From contig CAZIFA010000006.1 in the NCBI GenBank assembly GCA_964539025.1, forward strand, positions 122,287 to 186,286: a stretch of DNA of 64,000 bases. The letters run 5' to 3'. Below are positions 44,490 to 53,874 of this stretch, piece by piece; within the stretch, counting starts at the first letter, position 1; every line of letters starts with the position of its first letter. The notes beneath the pieces are model-generated. The model was not told the origin of the DNA. It worked only from the letters and a program-made list of their open reading frames with translations, and did not search any database. This stretch comes from Micavibrio_A sp964539025 (GTDB taxonomy: Bacteria > Pseudomonadota > Alphaproteobacteria > Micavibrionales > Micavibrionaceae). Made by a program: the position numbers and the translations under genes.

Positions 44490-44575
44490 TGGTGGATGGG
44501 GTAGGATTCGAACCTACGTACTCGTGAGAGGGCAGATTTACAGTCTGCTGCCATTAACCACTCGGCCACCCATCC
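44490..44575 (-). tRNA. tRNA-Tyr(GTA)
   Basis: The minus strand gives acceptor GGATGGG/CCCATCC, D-arm GCCGAGTGG, anticodon loop CTGTAAA (GTA), a long variable arm as expected for a class II tRNA, T-arm GTAGG-TTCGAAT-CCTAC, discriminator A and encoded CCA (44490-44492). Length 86. Confidence 0.95.
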
Positions 44576-44648
44576 ACGGGGGGCAGTTTTACGAAGCTGC
44601 ATAAAAAAAGGTTTTGTCCTCTCCTGTCAAGTATGCGATGACCTTTTT

Positions 44649-45674
44649 ATGGCGAAACCTCCAAAAAGAACCGGCAACGGTAAAAAAGCGGCCCCCACGG
44701 GCGGCCGCAGAAATGAACGCTACCAGAGCAAGTCCAACGATCGCCCCGGCGGCAAGGCGGAATATCTGGCGAGCAAGACCTCCAAACGCGGGAGTTTCCG
44801 CAAAAGAGAACAGGATGACCGTAGCAAACCGGCCGGTAAATCTTTCGAGCGTAAAGGCGATTACCGCCCCGAGCGTGAACAGCGCGAACGCGCTGGCCGC
44901 CCCCATTTCGAGGATCGACCCAGAGAACATTCGAGAGAACCCAAAGCCCCGCGTCTGAAGGCGGACTTATTCGGCCTGCACGCCGTGCGCGAAGCATGGA
45001 AGAATGAAAAGCGTTACGTCCATGCGCTGTTTATCACCGAAGTCGCGATGAAGGAATTCGAACCTGATCTTAAGACGACTGCCAAACGCCCAGCACCGCA
45101 GATCGTAACCAAAGAAGAGATCGATCGCGCCTTCCCGTCCGGCACTGTGCATCAGGGCATTGCGCTCTCGTGCCAGCCTCTGGCTGAAAATTCCGTGATC
45201 GATCTGATCATCAAGGCGGAATCCAAAAAGAAATCCGTGATCGTGATCCTCGATCAGGTCACCGACCCGCACAATATCGGCGCGATCTTGCGCAGCGCTT
45301 GCGCGTTCGGTGCTGACGGTGTCGTCATGCAGACGCGCCATGCGCCGGAGATGGACGGCATTCTCGCCAAAACGGCCTGCGGTGCCGTCGAACATATGCC
45401 CGTGGCCTATGAAACAAATTTATCGCGCGCGATTGAAAAACTCAAAGAACATCACTACACGGTGATCGGGCTTGATGAGCACTCACCCAAAACATTCGGC
45501 GATTTATATGCGTATGACCGCGCGGTTATCGTGCTGGGTGCTGAAGGTTCCGGCATGCGCCGCCTGATCCGTGAACATTGTGATGAATTGGTAACCTTGC
45601 CGACCAAACCGCCGATCGCGTCGCTGAATGTGTCGAACGCTGCAGCGGTCGCGCTTTATGCGCTACTGTCTTAG
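44649..45674 (+). CDS. rlmB: 23S rRNA 2'-O-ribose methyltransferase (RlmB/TrmH family)
   Basis: A 341-residue SpoU-family enzyme. The first ~95 residues are a Lys/Arg/Gly-rich, apparently disordered extension. A substrate-binding domain (about 98-170, LFGLHAVREAWKN) and the knotted SPOUT domain follow, with VILDQVTDPHNIGAILRSA near 200, VLGAEGSGMRRL near 297 and SLNVSNAAAVALYAL near 325, the SAM-binding knot. It probably methylates G2251 of 23S rRNA. The stop overlaps that of the convergent small gene. Confidence 0.92.
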   Translation: MAKPPKRTGNGKKAAPTGGRRNERYQSKSNDRPGGKAEYLASKTSKRGSFRKREQDDRSKPAGKSFERKGDYRPEREQRERAGRPHFEDRPREHSREPKAPRLKADLFGLHAVREAWKNEKRYVHALFITEVAMKEFEPDLKTTAKRPAPQIVTKEEIDRAFPSGTVHQGIALSCQPLAENSVIDLIIKAESKKKSVIVILDQVTDPHNIGAILRSACAFGADGVVMQTRHAPEMDGILAKTACGAVEHMPVAYETNLSRAIEKLKEHHYTVIGLDEHSPKTFGDLYAYDRAVIVLGAEGSGMRRLIREHCDELVTLPTKPPIASLNVSNAAAVALYALLS

Positions 45675-46000
45675 GCGGCCATGTCGAGATTATTGACGAC
45701 CATCATCAATTCACGGGCTGTAGGCACAGCTTTTGAAGAAATTTCCTTGTGCAGGGATTTCACAGCGGCCAGAAATTCTTGCGAGGTTTTTTGATCGCCG
45801 CCACGGGCGATCTGGTCACCGAATATCGCCACTTTATGGGCCATACTCGTTACCAGCAAACGGGTTTCGATGGCCGGACGCCCGGCGCGCACGTGATCTT
45901 CGAACTGCGCCTTTAACAAGTCGACCTCTTCGGCGACAGAAAGCTGTCGCTGGAAGCGAACGACATTCATGACCTGTTTAGGGTCGCCATCTTTATGCAT
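45671..46000 (-). CDS. Hypothetical protein (109 aa)
   Basis: Not recognised. Largely helical and soluble, with an amphipathic region around QRQLSVAEEVDLLKAQ. A perfect GGAGG lies 5 bp before the ATG at 46000, which decides that start; longer in-frame starts at 46012 and 46048 lack such a site. The stop overlaps the rlmB stop. It is divergent from polA. Confidence 0.65.
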   Translation of the reverse strand: MHKDGDPKQVMNVVRFQRQLSVAEEVDLLKAQFEDHVRAGRPAIETRLLVTSMAHKVAIFGDQIARGGDQKTSQEFLAAVKSLHKEISSKAVPTARELMMVVNNLDMAA

Positions 46001-46123
46001 GGTGTCCTCCATGGTTAATTTCGGCTGCTTATCTACAGACTTATCCACAGCCCGTCAAGCTTTTTGCCCCATTGCCTAGAGATGGGGCTTTGCCCGCGCG
46101 GGTCAAGTGTGGTTAAAACTCCC

Positions 46124-48952
46124 ATGGCTTCCGAAAAAGACGAAATCTTCCTCGTAGATGGCTCCGGCTACATATTCCGGGCTTATTTTGCTTTGCCCCA
46201 GAACCTGACCAACCCGGCGGGACAACCCGTGGGCGCGGTTCTGGGTTTTACCAACATGCTGATGAAGATGTTGAACGATTTAAAAGCCCCCTACATCGCC
46301 GTCATCTTCGACGCTGCCCGCAAAAATTTCCGCTATGACATTTATGATCAGTACAAGGCCAACCGCGAAGACGCGCCCGAAGATCTGATCCCCCAATTCC
46401 CGCTTTTTCGCAAAGCCTCCGAAGCGTTCGGTGTGCCAGCACTCGAAGTCGAAGGTTTCGAAGCCGACGATCTGATTGCCACATACGCCCGCATCGCGCG
46501 CGAACAGGGGCGCAAAGTCACCATCGTCGGCACGGATAAAGATTTGATGCAACTCGTCAACGACGACGTGCGCTTGTACGATCCGATCAAGAACAAGTAT
46601 CTGGGCGCCGATGACGTCTTTGAAAAATTCGGTGTGCAACCCGATAAAGTCATCGATGTACAGGCGCTCGCAGGCGATAGCGTCGACAATGTTCCCGGCG
46701 TTCCGGGCATAGGCATTAAAACGGCAGCACAACTTATCACGGAATACGGCACACTCGAAAATCTTCTGGCCAAAGCAGGCGATATCAAACAACCCAAGCG
46801 ACGCGAGGCTTTAATCGAAAATACCGACAAAGCCATTCTCTCCAAACGTCTTGTAACTCTCGATGCCAATGCACCTGTGCCACTCAAACTGGAAGATTTA
46901 AAAGCGCATGATTTCAAAACTGCAACGCTAGTCGAATTTTTAAAAGAACAGGGATTTAAATCTCTTCTCGCAAAATTCGGTGAGACGATGCCTGCTACAT
47001 CTACTCCCTTCCTTACCCCTCCGCCCGCGGAAGGGAATAGTGTAAGTATACAAGCATCGGAAAAAATCCTCCCCGCACAAGCGATGGGCTTAGAGGGAGG
47101 AGCGTTGCCGCCGATTGCGAACAATCAGTACACTCTCATCCAGGACATGTCCGTCCTCGAACAATGGATTGCAGACGCCTACAAGACAGGCTTTCTTGCC
47201 ATCGACACCGAAACGACGAACCTCACCCCATCTTCCGCCGATCTTGTAGGCATATCGCTCTGCCACACAATCGGCAAGGCTGCCTATCTGCCACTTGGCC
47301 ATTCAAACGGTGCGGTCGATCTTCTGGGCGGCGGCAGCGCAGGCATCAAACAAATCCCGCTCAAAGACGCAATTGCAAAATTGAAACCGCTTCTGGAAGA
47401 TCCGTCTGTTTTAAAAGTCGGACACAATATCAAATATGACTGGCAAATGCTGGCGCTGCATGGCGTGCGTATGTTCCCTTGCGATGACACGATGTTGATG
47501 TCCTACACTCTGGATGGCACCAGCAATTCCAACGCGATGGATGAAATTTCCAAACGTCTTCTGAATCACGAAACCATCAAATACGATGATGTAACTGGCA
47601 CGGGTAAAAACCGCGTGACGTTTGATCGCGTGACGCTGGACAAGGCTCTCAACTATGCGGCCGAAGACGCCGACGTCACTGCGCGTTTTTACATGCATTA
47701 TAAGCCACGTCTTGCACGTGAATCCATGTCGGGCGTTTACGAAGATATCGAACGCCCGCTGATCCCCGTGATAGCGCAAATGGAAATGGACGGAATTAAA
47801 GTTGACCCCACCATTCTGAAAACCATGAGCAACGATTTCGGCAAGAAACTAATTCAACTCGAAGCCGACATTCAAAAAATGGCGGGCACGCAATTCAACG
47901 TTGCCTCGCCCAAACAGATCGGCGAAATATTGTTCGATCAGATGGGCTTGCCCGGCGGATCGAAAACCAAGACCGGCCAATGGTCCACCGATGTTGATGT
48001 GCTGGAAAAACTCGCGACGCAGGGGCATGAAATTGTCACCAAAATTCTTGAATGGCGCCAGCTTGCCAAACTCAAAAGCACTTACACAGACACTTTGCAG
48101 GAACAAATCAACCCCCGGACCAAACGCGTCCATACCTCCTATTCCATGGCAGGCACAAGCACGGGTCGGCTTGCATCAAGCGACCCAAACTTGCAAAACA
48201 TTCCTATACGCACCGAAGAGGGGCGCAAAATCCGTGAGGCCTTTGTGGCTGAAAAGGGCTGTGTGTTGTTATCTGTCGACTACAGCCAAGTTGAGCTCCG
48301 CCTTGCCGCCGAGATGGCGGACGTCAAAGCCCTCAAGCAAGCGTTCCGCGATGGGGTGGATATTCACGCGCTTACTGCTTCGCAGGTATTTGGCGTACCA
48401 CTGGCTCAGGTTACACCGGATATCCGCCGTCAGGCCAAAGCCGTCAATTTCGGAATCATCTACGGCATATCCGGCTGGGGCCTAGCAGCCCAGCTCGGCA
48501 CGACCCCGGGCGAAGCGAACGCCTTTATCAAACGTTATCTGACGACTTTCAGTGAAATTCAGGATTACATGGAACGCACACGCGAAGAGGCGCGCAAATT
48601 CGGCTACGTCAAAACGCTGCTGGGCCGCAAATGCTACATCCCCAATATCAACTCGCCCAATCAGGGATGGCGCGCAGGCGCGGAACGTCAGGCCATCAAC
48701 GCGCCGTTGCAAGGAACGGCCGCCGACATCATGAAAAAGGCGATGATCCGCATCCCGCCCGCGCTCAAAACCGCGAACCTCAACGCCAAGATGCTTTTGC
48801 AAGTCCACGACGAATTGATCTTCGAAGTGCCGGAATCCGAACTCGATAAATCATCCGCACTGATAAAATCCATCATGGAAAATGTCGTGAAACTCGACGT
48901 GCCGCTCGTCGCCGAAGCAGGCTCAGGCCATAGCTGGGGCTCCGCGCACTAA
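46124..48952 (+). CDS. polA: DNA polymerase I
   Basis: A 942-residue PolA with three domains. The 5'-3' exonuclease (1-290) has IFLVDGSGYIFRAYFAL and the DKDLMQLV acidic cluster. The 3'-5' exonuclease (about 340-540) has the DTETT motif (DxE), so proofreading appears intact. The polymerase domain has motif A LLSVDYSQVELR, motif B RRQAKAVNFGIIYG and motif C VHDELIFE. It fills gaps and removes RNA primers. ATG at 46124 is chosen for homology; the upstream frame from 46064 has no support. Confidence 0.97.
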   Translation: MASEKDEIFLVDGSGYIFRAYFALPQNLTNPAGQPVGAVLGFTNMLMKMLNDLKAPYIAVIFDAARKNFRYDIYDQYKANREDAPEDLIPQFPLFRKASEAFGVPALEVEGFEADDLIATYARIAREQGRKVTIVGTDKDLMQLVNDDVRLYDPIKNKYLGADDVFEKFGVQPDKVIDVQALAGDSVDNVPGVPGIGIKTAAQLITEYGTLENLLAKAGDIKQPKRREALIENTDKAILSKRLVTLDANAPVPLKLEDLKAHDFKTATLVEFLKEQGFKSLLAKFGETMPATSTPFLTPPPAEGNSVSIQASEKILPAQAMGLEGGALPPIANNQYTLIQDMSVLEQWIADAYKTGFLAIDTETTNLTPSSADLVGISLCHTIGKAAYLPLGHSNGAVDLLGGGSAGIKQIPLKDAIAKLKPLLEDPSVLKVGHNIKYDWQMLALHGVRMFPCDDTMLMSYTLDGTSNSNAMDEISKRLLNHETIKYDDVTGTGKNRVTFDRVTLDKALNYAAEDADVTARFYMHYKPRLARESMSGVYEDIERPLIPVIAQMEMDGIKVDPTILKTMSNDFGKKLIQLEADIQKMAGTQFNVASPKQIGEILFDQMGLPGGSKTKTGQWSTDVDVLEKLATQGHEIVTKILEWRQLAKLKSTYTDTLQEQINPRTKRVHTSYSMAGTSTGRLASSDPNLQNIPIRTEEGRKIREAFVAEKGCVLLSVDYSQVELRLAAEMADVKALKQAFRDGVDIHALTASQVFGVPLAQVTPDIRRQAKAVNFGIIYGISGWGLAAQLGTTPGEANAFIKRYLTTFSEIQDYMERTREEARKFGYVKTLLGRKCYIPNINSPNQGWRAGAERQAINAPLQGTAADIMKKAMIRIPPALKTANLNAKMLLQVHDELIFEVPESELDKSSALIKSIMENVVKLDVPLVAEAGSGHSWGSAH

Positions 48953-49144
48953 GCAATACCGAGGTTATAAACCACCAAGACACCAAGAAAGCCGCCGGCT
49001 GCGCTTTAAATATTGGAGGACGGAGTTGCGGCCAGGGCCTGAATCGAAAAATCCAAATTTAAACAATAGCTTATTTATTGCTTGATTTTTGCCTGCCCAG
49101 CCCTTAGAAAGTCCCCTGTCTAGCCCCAGAACAGCTTGCCTTGC

Positions 49145-49220
49145 GTCCCGTTCGTCTAGAGGCCTAGGACACCTCCCTTTCACGGAGGCGACACGGGTTC
49201 GACTCCCGTACGGGACGCCA
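49145..49220 (+). tRNA. tRNA-Glu(TTC), island attachment site
   Basis: Acceptor GTCCCGT/ACGGGAC, anticodon loop CTTTCAC (TTC), T-arm with TTCGACT, discriminator G and encoded CCA (49218-49220). Its last 17 bases plus three more are repeated at 53656, marking an integration event. Confidence 0.95.
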
Positions 49221-49223
49221 ATT
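49204..49223. repeat. attL-like 20-bp direct repeat
   Basis: TCCCGTACGGGACGCCAATT within the tRNA-Glu 3' end; identical to 53656-53675. Confidence 0.88.
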
Positions 49224-49363
49224 CACTTTACACCCTCGTTCATCATCGTTCACTAAAGTTCAAAAAAATCCAGCGTTTACGAGGGGTTAGCAACCCGACA
49301 TAATCATTCTTGTTCACGGGCGTTTTCCTGCATCCTCTCATTTTGGGGGCATTTTTGGGGAAT

Positions 49364-51463
49364 ATGCCCCCAGGACAGAAAGGATTAACAGATGCCGAGA
49401 TTGCAGAGGCCCACCGCTCTGCTGATATATTTGCTGGCGTTAAAGATATGACTTCTGAACTCGATTCTTTCTTATCTCTGTTGCACGCGTTGGATTGGGT
49501 CATAGAGGATCGTGTAGGTAAGGATGCAATCCGCGTATTCTTCGATGGGCAATTTGGTGATCCGATCCAGGTCGCGAAGGGTGCTGACATTGTTGAAAAG
49601 GTAAGGGCGGCCAAGGTTGAAGAGGGTAGAGGTCAAAATCAAGCGCGCCGGAATGCAGAAACCGAAGTAGAACGTGCAGAATTAGCCAAAAAACTTGTAT
49701 TGGAGGCGCGTCAATTAGCCAAAGAAGAGCGGTTTTTCAACTGGCAGGTTATGTTTCCTGGCGTGTGGTCAGATTGGCAGGAAGATGGACTTCATGGTGG
49801 TTTTGATGCCGTTATTGGCAATCCGCCTTGGGATAGAATGAAGTTACAACAAGTTGAATGGTTTGCTGGACAAAGACCAGAAATTGCAAAAGCAAAACGC
49901 GCGGCAGACCGAAAAGAAATGATTGAAGGTCTAAAAGATAATAATGATCCTTTGTACCAAGACTTTAAAAAAGCGGAAGCTCGCGCCATATCTGCATTGA
50001 ATGTAGCAAAAGATTCTGGCGATTATCCCTTGCTTTCGGGCAATGATATAAATTTATATTCCTTGTTTGTTGAAAAATCTTTGCTGCTGATAAAGCGTGA
50101 CGGATATGTGGGCCTTTTAACGCCTATAGGTATAGGAACTGATAAAACTGCTGCAAAATTCTTTGCACAAATAAGTGAAGCAAAAAGGGTCAAAGCTTTT
50201 GTTGCATTTGAAAACAGAAAAGGCTGGCTTTTCCCTGATGTTCATCACGAAGATCAGCCAACCATGATTATTATTGCAGGAATTGAAAAGAGATATGAAG
50301 CATTTGATTTTGCCGTAAAGCTTTCTTTTCTTCCTGACATGAAATCAGAGGTAATTGTTAAAATTACAAGTGAAGACTGTCGGCGATTTAATCCCAATAC
50401 AGGAACTGTTCCTATTTTCAGAGATGAGAAGACAAGTGATTTAGTTGCACAGATTTATAAACATCACCCAATTTTGACAGATAGAGCTTCTGATCAAATT
50501 GAAGGAACTTGGCCAATAAAATATAATCGCATGTTTGACATGACGATTGACTCAAAATTATTTTATAACCAAAAGGAACTTGAAGAAGTTGAAAATGCTT
50601 ATCCTCTAAAAGAAAATCATTGGCGAAATTCAAGTGGTGATTGGCTCCCTTTATATGAAGGGAAAATGATAACACTATTTAATCATAGATACGCAGGCGT
50701 AACGGTAAATCCAGAAAATGCTACCAGCCAAGGTAACGCCGTTCACTCTACAGCTACGGAAATTTTAAGTCCTGATTTTTATCCGATTCCTCGTTTTTGG
50801 GTTCAGGAAAAGAATGTTAATTATAAATATCCTTACGCGCTAGGTTTCAATGCAATTTGTAATACAAATAACTATAGAAGTTTAATCAGTGCCTTAGTGC
50901 CTCGTGCAGGATATGGGAACAGCCTACCTATTTTGGAGCCAAAAGATAAAAAAGGTTTAACTGACTTGGCGTTATTGATGGCAAACTTTAATTCTATTAT
51001 TTGTGATTTTGTTGCCCGTCAAAAAATTCAAGGTAGGAATTTAAACAAGTATATTCTTGAACAACTGCCTGTGATTTCTCCTGATCGTTATCAAAAGGTT
51101 CAATTTGGCAAGAGGACTGCTGGTGATATTGTGCGCGAAGCTGTGCTGGAATTAACTTACACCGCACATGATATGGCCCCTTTCGCGAAAGACATGGGAT
51201 ATGTTGATAAGGAAGGTAAAGTTAAACCACCGTTTGTTTGGGATGAGGCGCGAAGACTGCGCCTGCGGGCAAAGCTAGATGCCGTGTATTTCCATCTGTA
51301 CGGTATTACCGATCGCGATGATGTGCGTTACATATATTCAACATTCACGATTGTAGAGCGAGAAGAGACCGCCGCTCATGGCTGTTATCTTTCACGCGAC
51401 CTATGCTTGGCATATATAAGTGCACTGGCGGCGGGAGACCCGGACGCGGAAATTAGATTATGA
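49364..51463 (+). CDS. Eco57I-like adenine methylase / type IIG R-M protein, 5'-truncated
   Basis: A 699-residue protein whose core matches Eco57I/PglX-type N6-adenine methylases: NPPW motif IV in FDAVIGNPPWDRMK near residue 150, then YVGLLTPIGIG and a target-recognition-like C-terminal half. The SAM-binding motif I and the helicase/nuclease part that should precede NPPW are missing, since family members are usually over 1000 residues. The first ~15 residues (MPPGQKGLTDAEIAEA) instead resemble a tyrosine-integrase N-terminus. This suggests a deletion fused an integrase start to the methylase remainder, and that the enzyme is inactive. Confidence 0.7.
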   Translation: MPPGQKGLTDAEIAEAHRSADIFAGVKDMTSELDSFLSLLHALDWVIEDRVGKDAIRVFFDGQFGDPIQVAKGADIVEKVRAAKVEEGRGQNQARRNAETEVERAELAKKLVLEARQLAKEERFFNWQVMFPGVWSDWQEDGLHGGFDAVIGNPPWDRMKLQQVEWFAGQRPEIAKAKRAADRKEMIEGLKDNNDPLYQDFKKAEARAISALNVAKDSGDYPLLSGNDINLYSLFVEKSLLLIKRDGYVGLLTPIGIGTDKTAAKFFAQISEAKRVKAFVAFENRKGWLFPDVHHEDQPTMIIIAGIEKRYEAFDFAVKLSFLPDMKSEVIVKITSEDCRRFNPNTGTVPIFRDEKTSDLVAQIYKHHPILTDRASDQIEGTWPIKYNRMFDMTIDSKLFYNQKELEEVENAYPLKENHWRNSSGDWLPLYEGKMITLFNHRYAGVTVNPENATSQGNAVHSTATEILSPDFYPIPRFWVQEKNVNYKYPYALGFNAICNTNNYRSLISALVPRAGYGNSLPILEPKDKKGLTDLALLMANFNSIICDFVARQKIQGRNLNKYILEQLPVISPDRYQKVQFGKRTAGDIVREAVLELTYTAHDMAPFAKDMGYVDKEGKVKPPFVWDEARRLRLRAKLDAVYFHLYGITDRDDVRYIYSTFTIVEREETAAHGCYLSRDLCLAYISALAAGDPDAEIRL

Positions 51464-51581
51464 CCAATAATGAATTTTTTCATGATTATTCCGTTAAAAA
51501 GCATAAAAACCATACAATCTTCTTGCTTCATGCATAAAAATAAACCATAAATCATATGCGGTCACAAAGGAGGCCGACATA

Positions 51582-52295
51582 ATGGAAAACGAAGTATTGA
51601 ACAGGTTGGTCGAAGTTCTTCCGCGTCATCTGCTTTTAGACCTTACAGACATGGGAGTGGCGATGGCCCTCCGTGCTCATGAAGTTATAAAAAATGAAAC
51701 CCCGCTTCAAGGAAAGCGAGCGCGCGGTGCGGAAGGTCAGATACGATTCCGCATGATGGAGCACGAGTTTGAGCAGATTTGCCAAAACTACGGCGGCGTC
51801 CTTCTTGAAGGCGGATTGATTGAGGGTTCTGATTTAAAAATTTTCCAACCTTTTGAACGCTTCAGTAACGGCGATGGTCCAGGGATTGTATTGGGTCTGG
51901 CTTCAATGCCATTGAGAGGCGAGTTGCCAGTGAAGAATATGTCCCGCACAGCAGGTGTTGCGTTAAATTATAAATTGACGCCTCGTCTTGCGCTTGATGA
52001 GCGTGATCCTAAGCCTGGCGATATTTTCGTTTTGTTCCTTGTAGCCCGCGATCCTGCCCGCGCCGGAATGATTGATGAAATTGCTATCGGTATCATTGAT
52101 GCTGAATATAAAAGCTATCTTTTCTACGAGAGTATAGAGACTTTCATGGCACGATATGCTCCGCCCGATAAAGCCGCACAAGCCGATGAACCTGCCGAGA
52201 AAAAATCGCTTGTTCGCCTAAAAGGGAAGCGTACAGCTTTCAAGCCGCCAGAATCCGGGGTTGAAGGCGAAAAGGATCAGGATGAAAACGCCTGA
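51582..52295 (+). CDS. Unknown island protein (237 aa)
   Basis: Not recognised. An AAAGGAGG site precedes the ATG. Residues 30-70 hold a basic patch (KRARGAEGQIRFR), the centre is beta-rich (GDIFVLFLVARDPARAGM, IAIGIIDAEY), and the C-terminal 45 residues are charged and probably disordered. It is followed 37 bp later by the XRE-ImmA/IrrE gene, so the two may form a unit. A nuclease or toxin role is possible but not shown by any motif. Confidence 0.75.
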   Translation: MENEVLNRLVEVLPRHLLLDLTDMGVAMALRAHEVIKNETPLQGKRARGAEGQIRFRMMEHEFEQICQNYGGVLLEGGLIEGSDLKIFQPFERFSNGDGPGIVLGLASMPLRGELPVKNMSRTAGVALNYKLTPRLALDERDPKPGDIFVLFLVARDPARAGMIDEIAIGIIDAEYKSYLFYESIETFMARYAPPDKAAQADEPAEKKSLVRLKGKRTAFKPPESGVEGEKDQDENA

Positions 52296-52332
52296 AAATA
52301 GGTTATAATATGACAGTAAGGTTATTCAAATT

Positions 52333-53535
52333 ATGCGATCAGGCACCACAGGCTTTATTCCGGAGCGATTGACTGAAATACGGTGGGCACGCCGTATTCC
52401 AACAATGACCGCATTGGCACGACTTTTAAGTATTAATCCCAGCACTGTATCGCGTTGGGAGGATGGCACTACTGCGCCTGATCCTGAAGTTCTTGCCGAC
52501 ATCGCAACCAAACTAGGTGTACGACAAGAATATTTTCTGCGTCCTGTTTTTTCTGACGAAAAACCCATGTTTTTGCGTTCGCTCTCTACTACGCATGTGC
52601 GCGATCTGGACTACCAAAAATCGCAGATGCATTGGTTGCAAGAAATCAGCAACGTTGTCCAACATTACGTTGACCTCCCGCAGGTTGATATTCCCGATGT
52701 TCTAAACGGAGCGAGCTACCATCAGCTTCGGGAAGAAGATATCGAACAGATCGCCCTCGACCTTAGGAAGCATTGGGATATTGGTGAAGGCCCTTGTACG
52801 GATGTTGTAAGTCTTATGGAACGTGTAGGTTTTGTGATTGGTGTCATTGAAATGGGCACCATCAAACTTGACGGTCTTTGCAGTTGGTCGCCTTCGGATA
52901 ACCGTCCCCATGTTTTGCTAGCCAGCGATAAAATGTCGTTTTTTCGTCGCCAAATGGATGCAGCCCATGAAATGGCCCACGGCATACTTCATCGTGACGT
53001 GTCGAGAGAAGAATATAAAAACAATCATAAAAAAATTGAAGATCAGGCTTACCGATTGGCTGGAGCGTTCTTACTGCCTTCGACAACTTATCCTTTTGAA
53101 GCACGCGTACCTTCTTTGACAAGCCTGCTTCTGCTTAAAGAACGTTGGCATGTTTCGATTAAGTTACAAATTAAGCGTCTTGAAGACCTTGAGGTCATTC
53201 CTAAAGAGGCGGCAACACATCTTTATAAAATGTATTCTTCAAAAGGCTGGTCGCGGGGGGAACCGATGGACGATCATTGGAAGCCTGCTGAACCACGCAT
53301 TTTGAAAGACGCCCTGCATCTGATTGTTGATGAAGAGGTGCGTTCTAAAGCTGATCTACAGGGCCTTGAATTTACAATTTCTGCGGGTGATATTGAAAAC
53401 CTAACAGGATTACCGAACGGTTGGTTTGCCCATGAACGCGCGGATGTTGTGAAGCTAAAAACTACTAATGTAACTTCGGATATTTCCATCAATAATGGGT
53501 CTGCTGACATTGTGCACTTTCCCACAAAGCGTTAA
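52333..53535 (+). CDS. XRE-type HTH regulator fused to ImmA/IrrE (M78) metallopeptidase
   Basis: A 400-residue protein. An N-terminal HTH (about 10-65: RIPTMTALARLLSINPSTVSRWEDG) is followed by an ImmA/IrrE-type zinc peptidase with HEMAH at 212-216. Members of this architecture regulate mobile elements or act with a toxin by cleaving repressors. It is the last island gene before the right direct repeat, downstream of the unknown 237-residue gene. Confidence 0.88.
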   Translation: MRSGTTGFIPERLTEIRWARRIPTMTALARLLSINPSTVSRWEDGTTAPDPEVLADIATKLGVRQEYFLRPVFSDEKPMFLRSLSTTHVRDLDYQKSQMHWLQEISNVVQHYVDLPQVDIPDVLNGASYHQLREEDIEQIALDLRKHWDIGEGPCTDVVSLMERVGFVIGVIEMGTIKLDGLCSWSPSDNRPHVLLASDKMSFFRRQMDAAHEMAHGILHRDVSREEYKNNHKKIEDQAYRLAGAFLLPSTTYPFEARVPSLTSLLLLKERWHVSIKLQIKRLEDLEVIPKEAATHLYKMYSSKGWSRGEPMDDHWKPAEPRILKDALHLIVDEEVRSKADLQGLEFTISAGDIENLTGLPNGWFAHERADVVKLKTTNVTSDISINNGSADIVHFPTKR

Positions 53536-53874
53536 GTACAACACGGGTTCGGCTCCTGATTTCCAGGTTTGGGGAATGGGGGATTTATAAGGACATAAAA
53601 AATCGGATATATATATTTTATAAACCGGATCAGCTACTTAATAGACTAATCCCTATCCCGTACGGGACGCCAATTTCTTCATTTTTTCCTATTAATACAG
53701 AGTGTTAATATGGGTTTTAGTTTGAGGATATTATAATTCGATTCTTCAAATATCTTTGTTTGCCATGAACAGTCAGAAACGTATTTTGCCGCATAGGTAA
53801 AAAACTTGGCTGAAACACTCCGCTCCGCGAGCGTTACGTCACTGAGAAACATAGAGAACGAGAACGCAATCTTT
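53536..53874. other. 339-bp gene-free stretch holding the island's right end
   Basis: It contains a second partial copy of the tRNA-Glu T-arm (ACACGGGTTCGGCTCC at 53541-53556, one mismatch to 49191-49206), about 100 bp of A/T-rich sequence, the 20-bp direct repeat at 53656-53675, and 200 bp without recognisable features up to the kup stop. No convincing ORF is seen. Confidence 0.6.
53656..53675. repeat. attR-like 20-bp direct repeat
   Basis: TCCCGTACGGGACGCCAATT, identical to 49204-49223. Confidence 0.88.

Larger units (their letters stand above)
49204..53675. mobile_element. Integrated 4.5-kb genomic island at tRNA-Glu, without integrase
   Basis: An exact 20-bp direct repeat, TCCCGTACGGGACGCCAATT, occurs at 49204-49223 (3' end of tRNA-Glu) and 53656-53675. 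Between them DNA is more A/T-rich than the surroundings and holds a truncated methylase, an unknown protein and an XRE-ImmA/IrrE protein. The left 140 bp resemble the leader of tRNA-targeting tyrosine integrases (spaced GTTCA repeats, GGGGGCATTTTTGGGG just before an ATG), yet no integrase is present. The element is probably an internally deleted island. Confidence 0.85.

Noticed and set aside
35723..44490. Idea that the synthetase/MccF cluster is an island integrated at tRNA-Tyr
   Set aside because: No direct repeat of the tRNA-Tyr 3' end was found near 35.7-36.0 kb and no integrase is present; acquisition may have occurred another way.
44305..44604. 99-codon plus-strand ORF overlapping tRNA-Tyr
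   Set aside because: It crosses a terminator hairpin and the complete tRNA-Tyr gene on the opposite strand.
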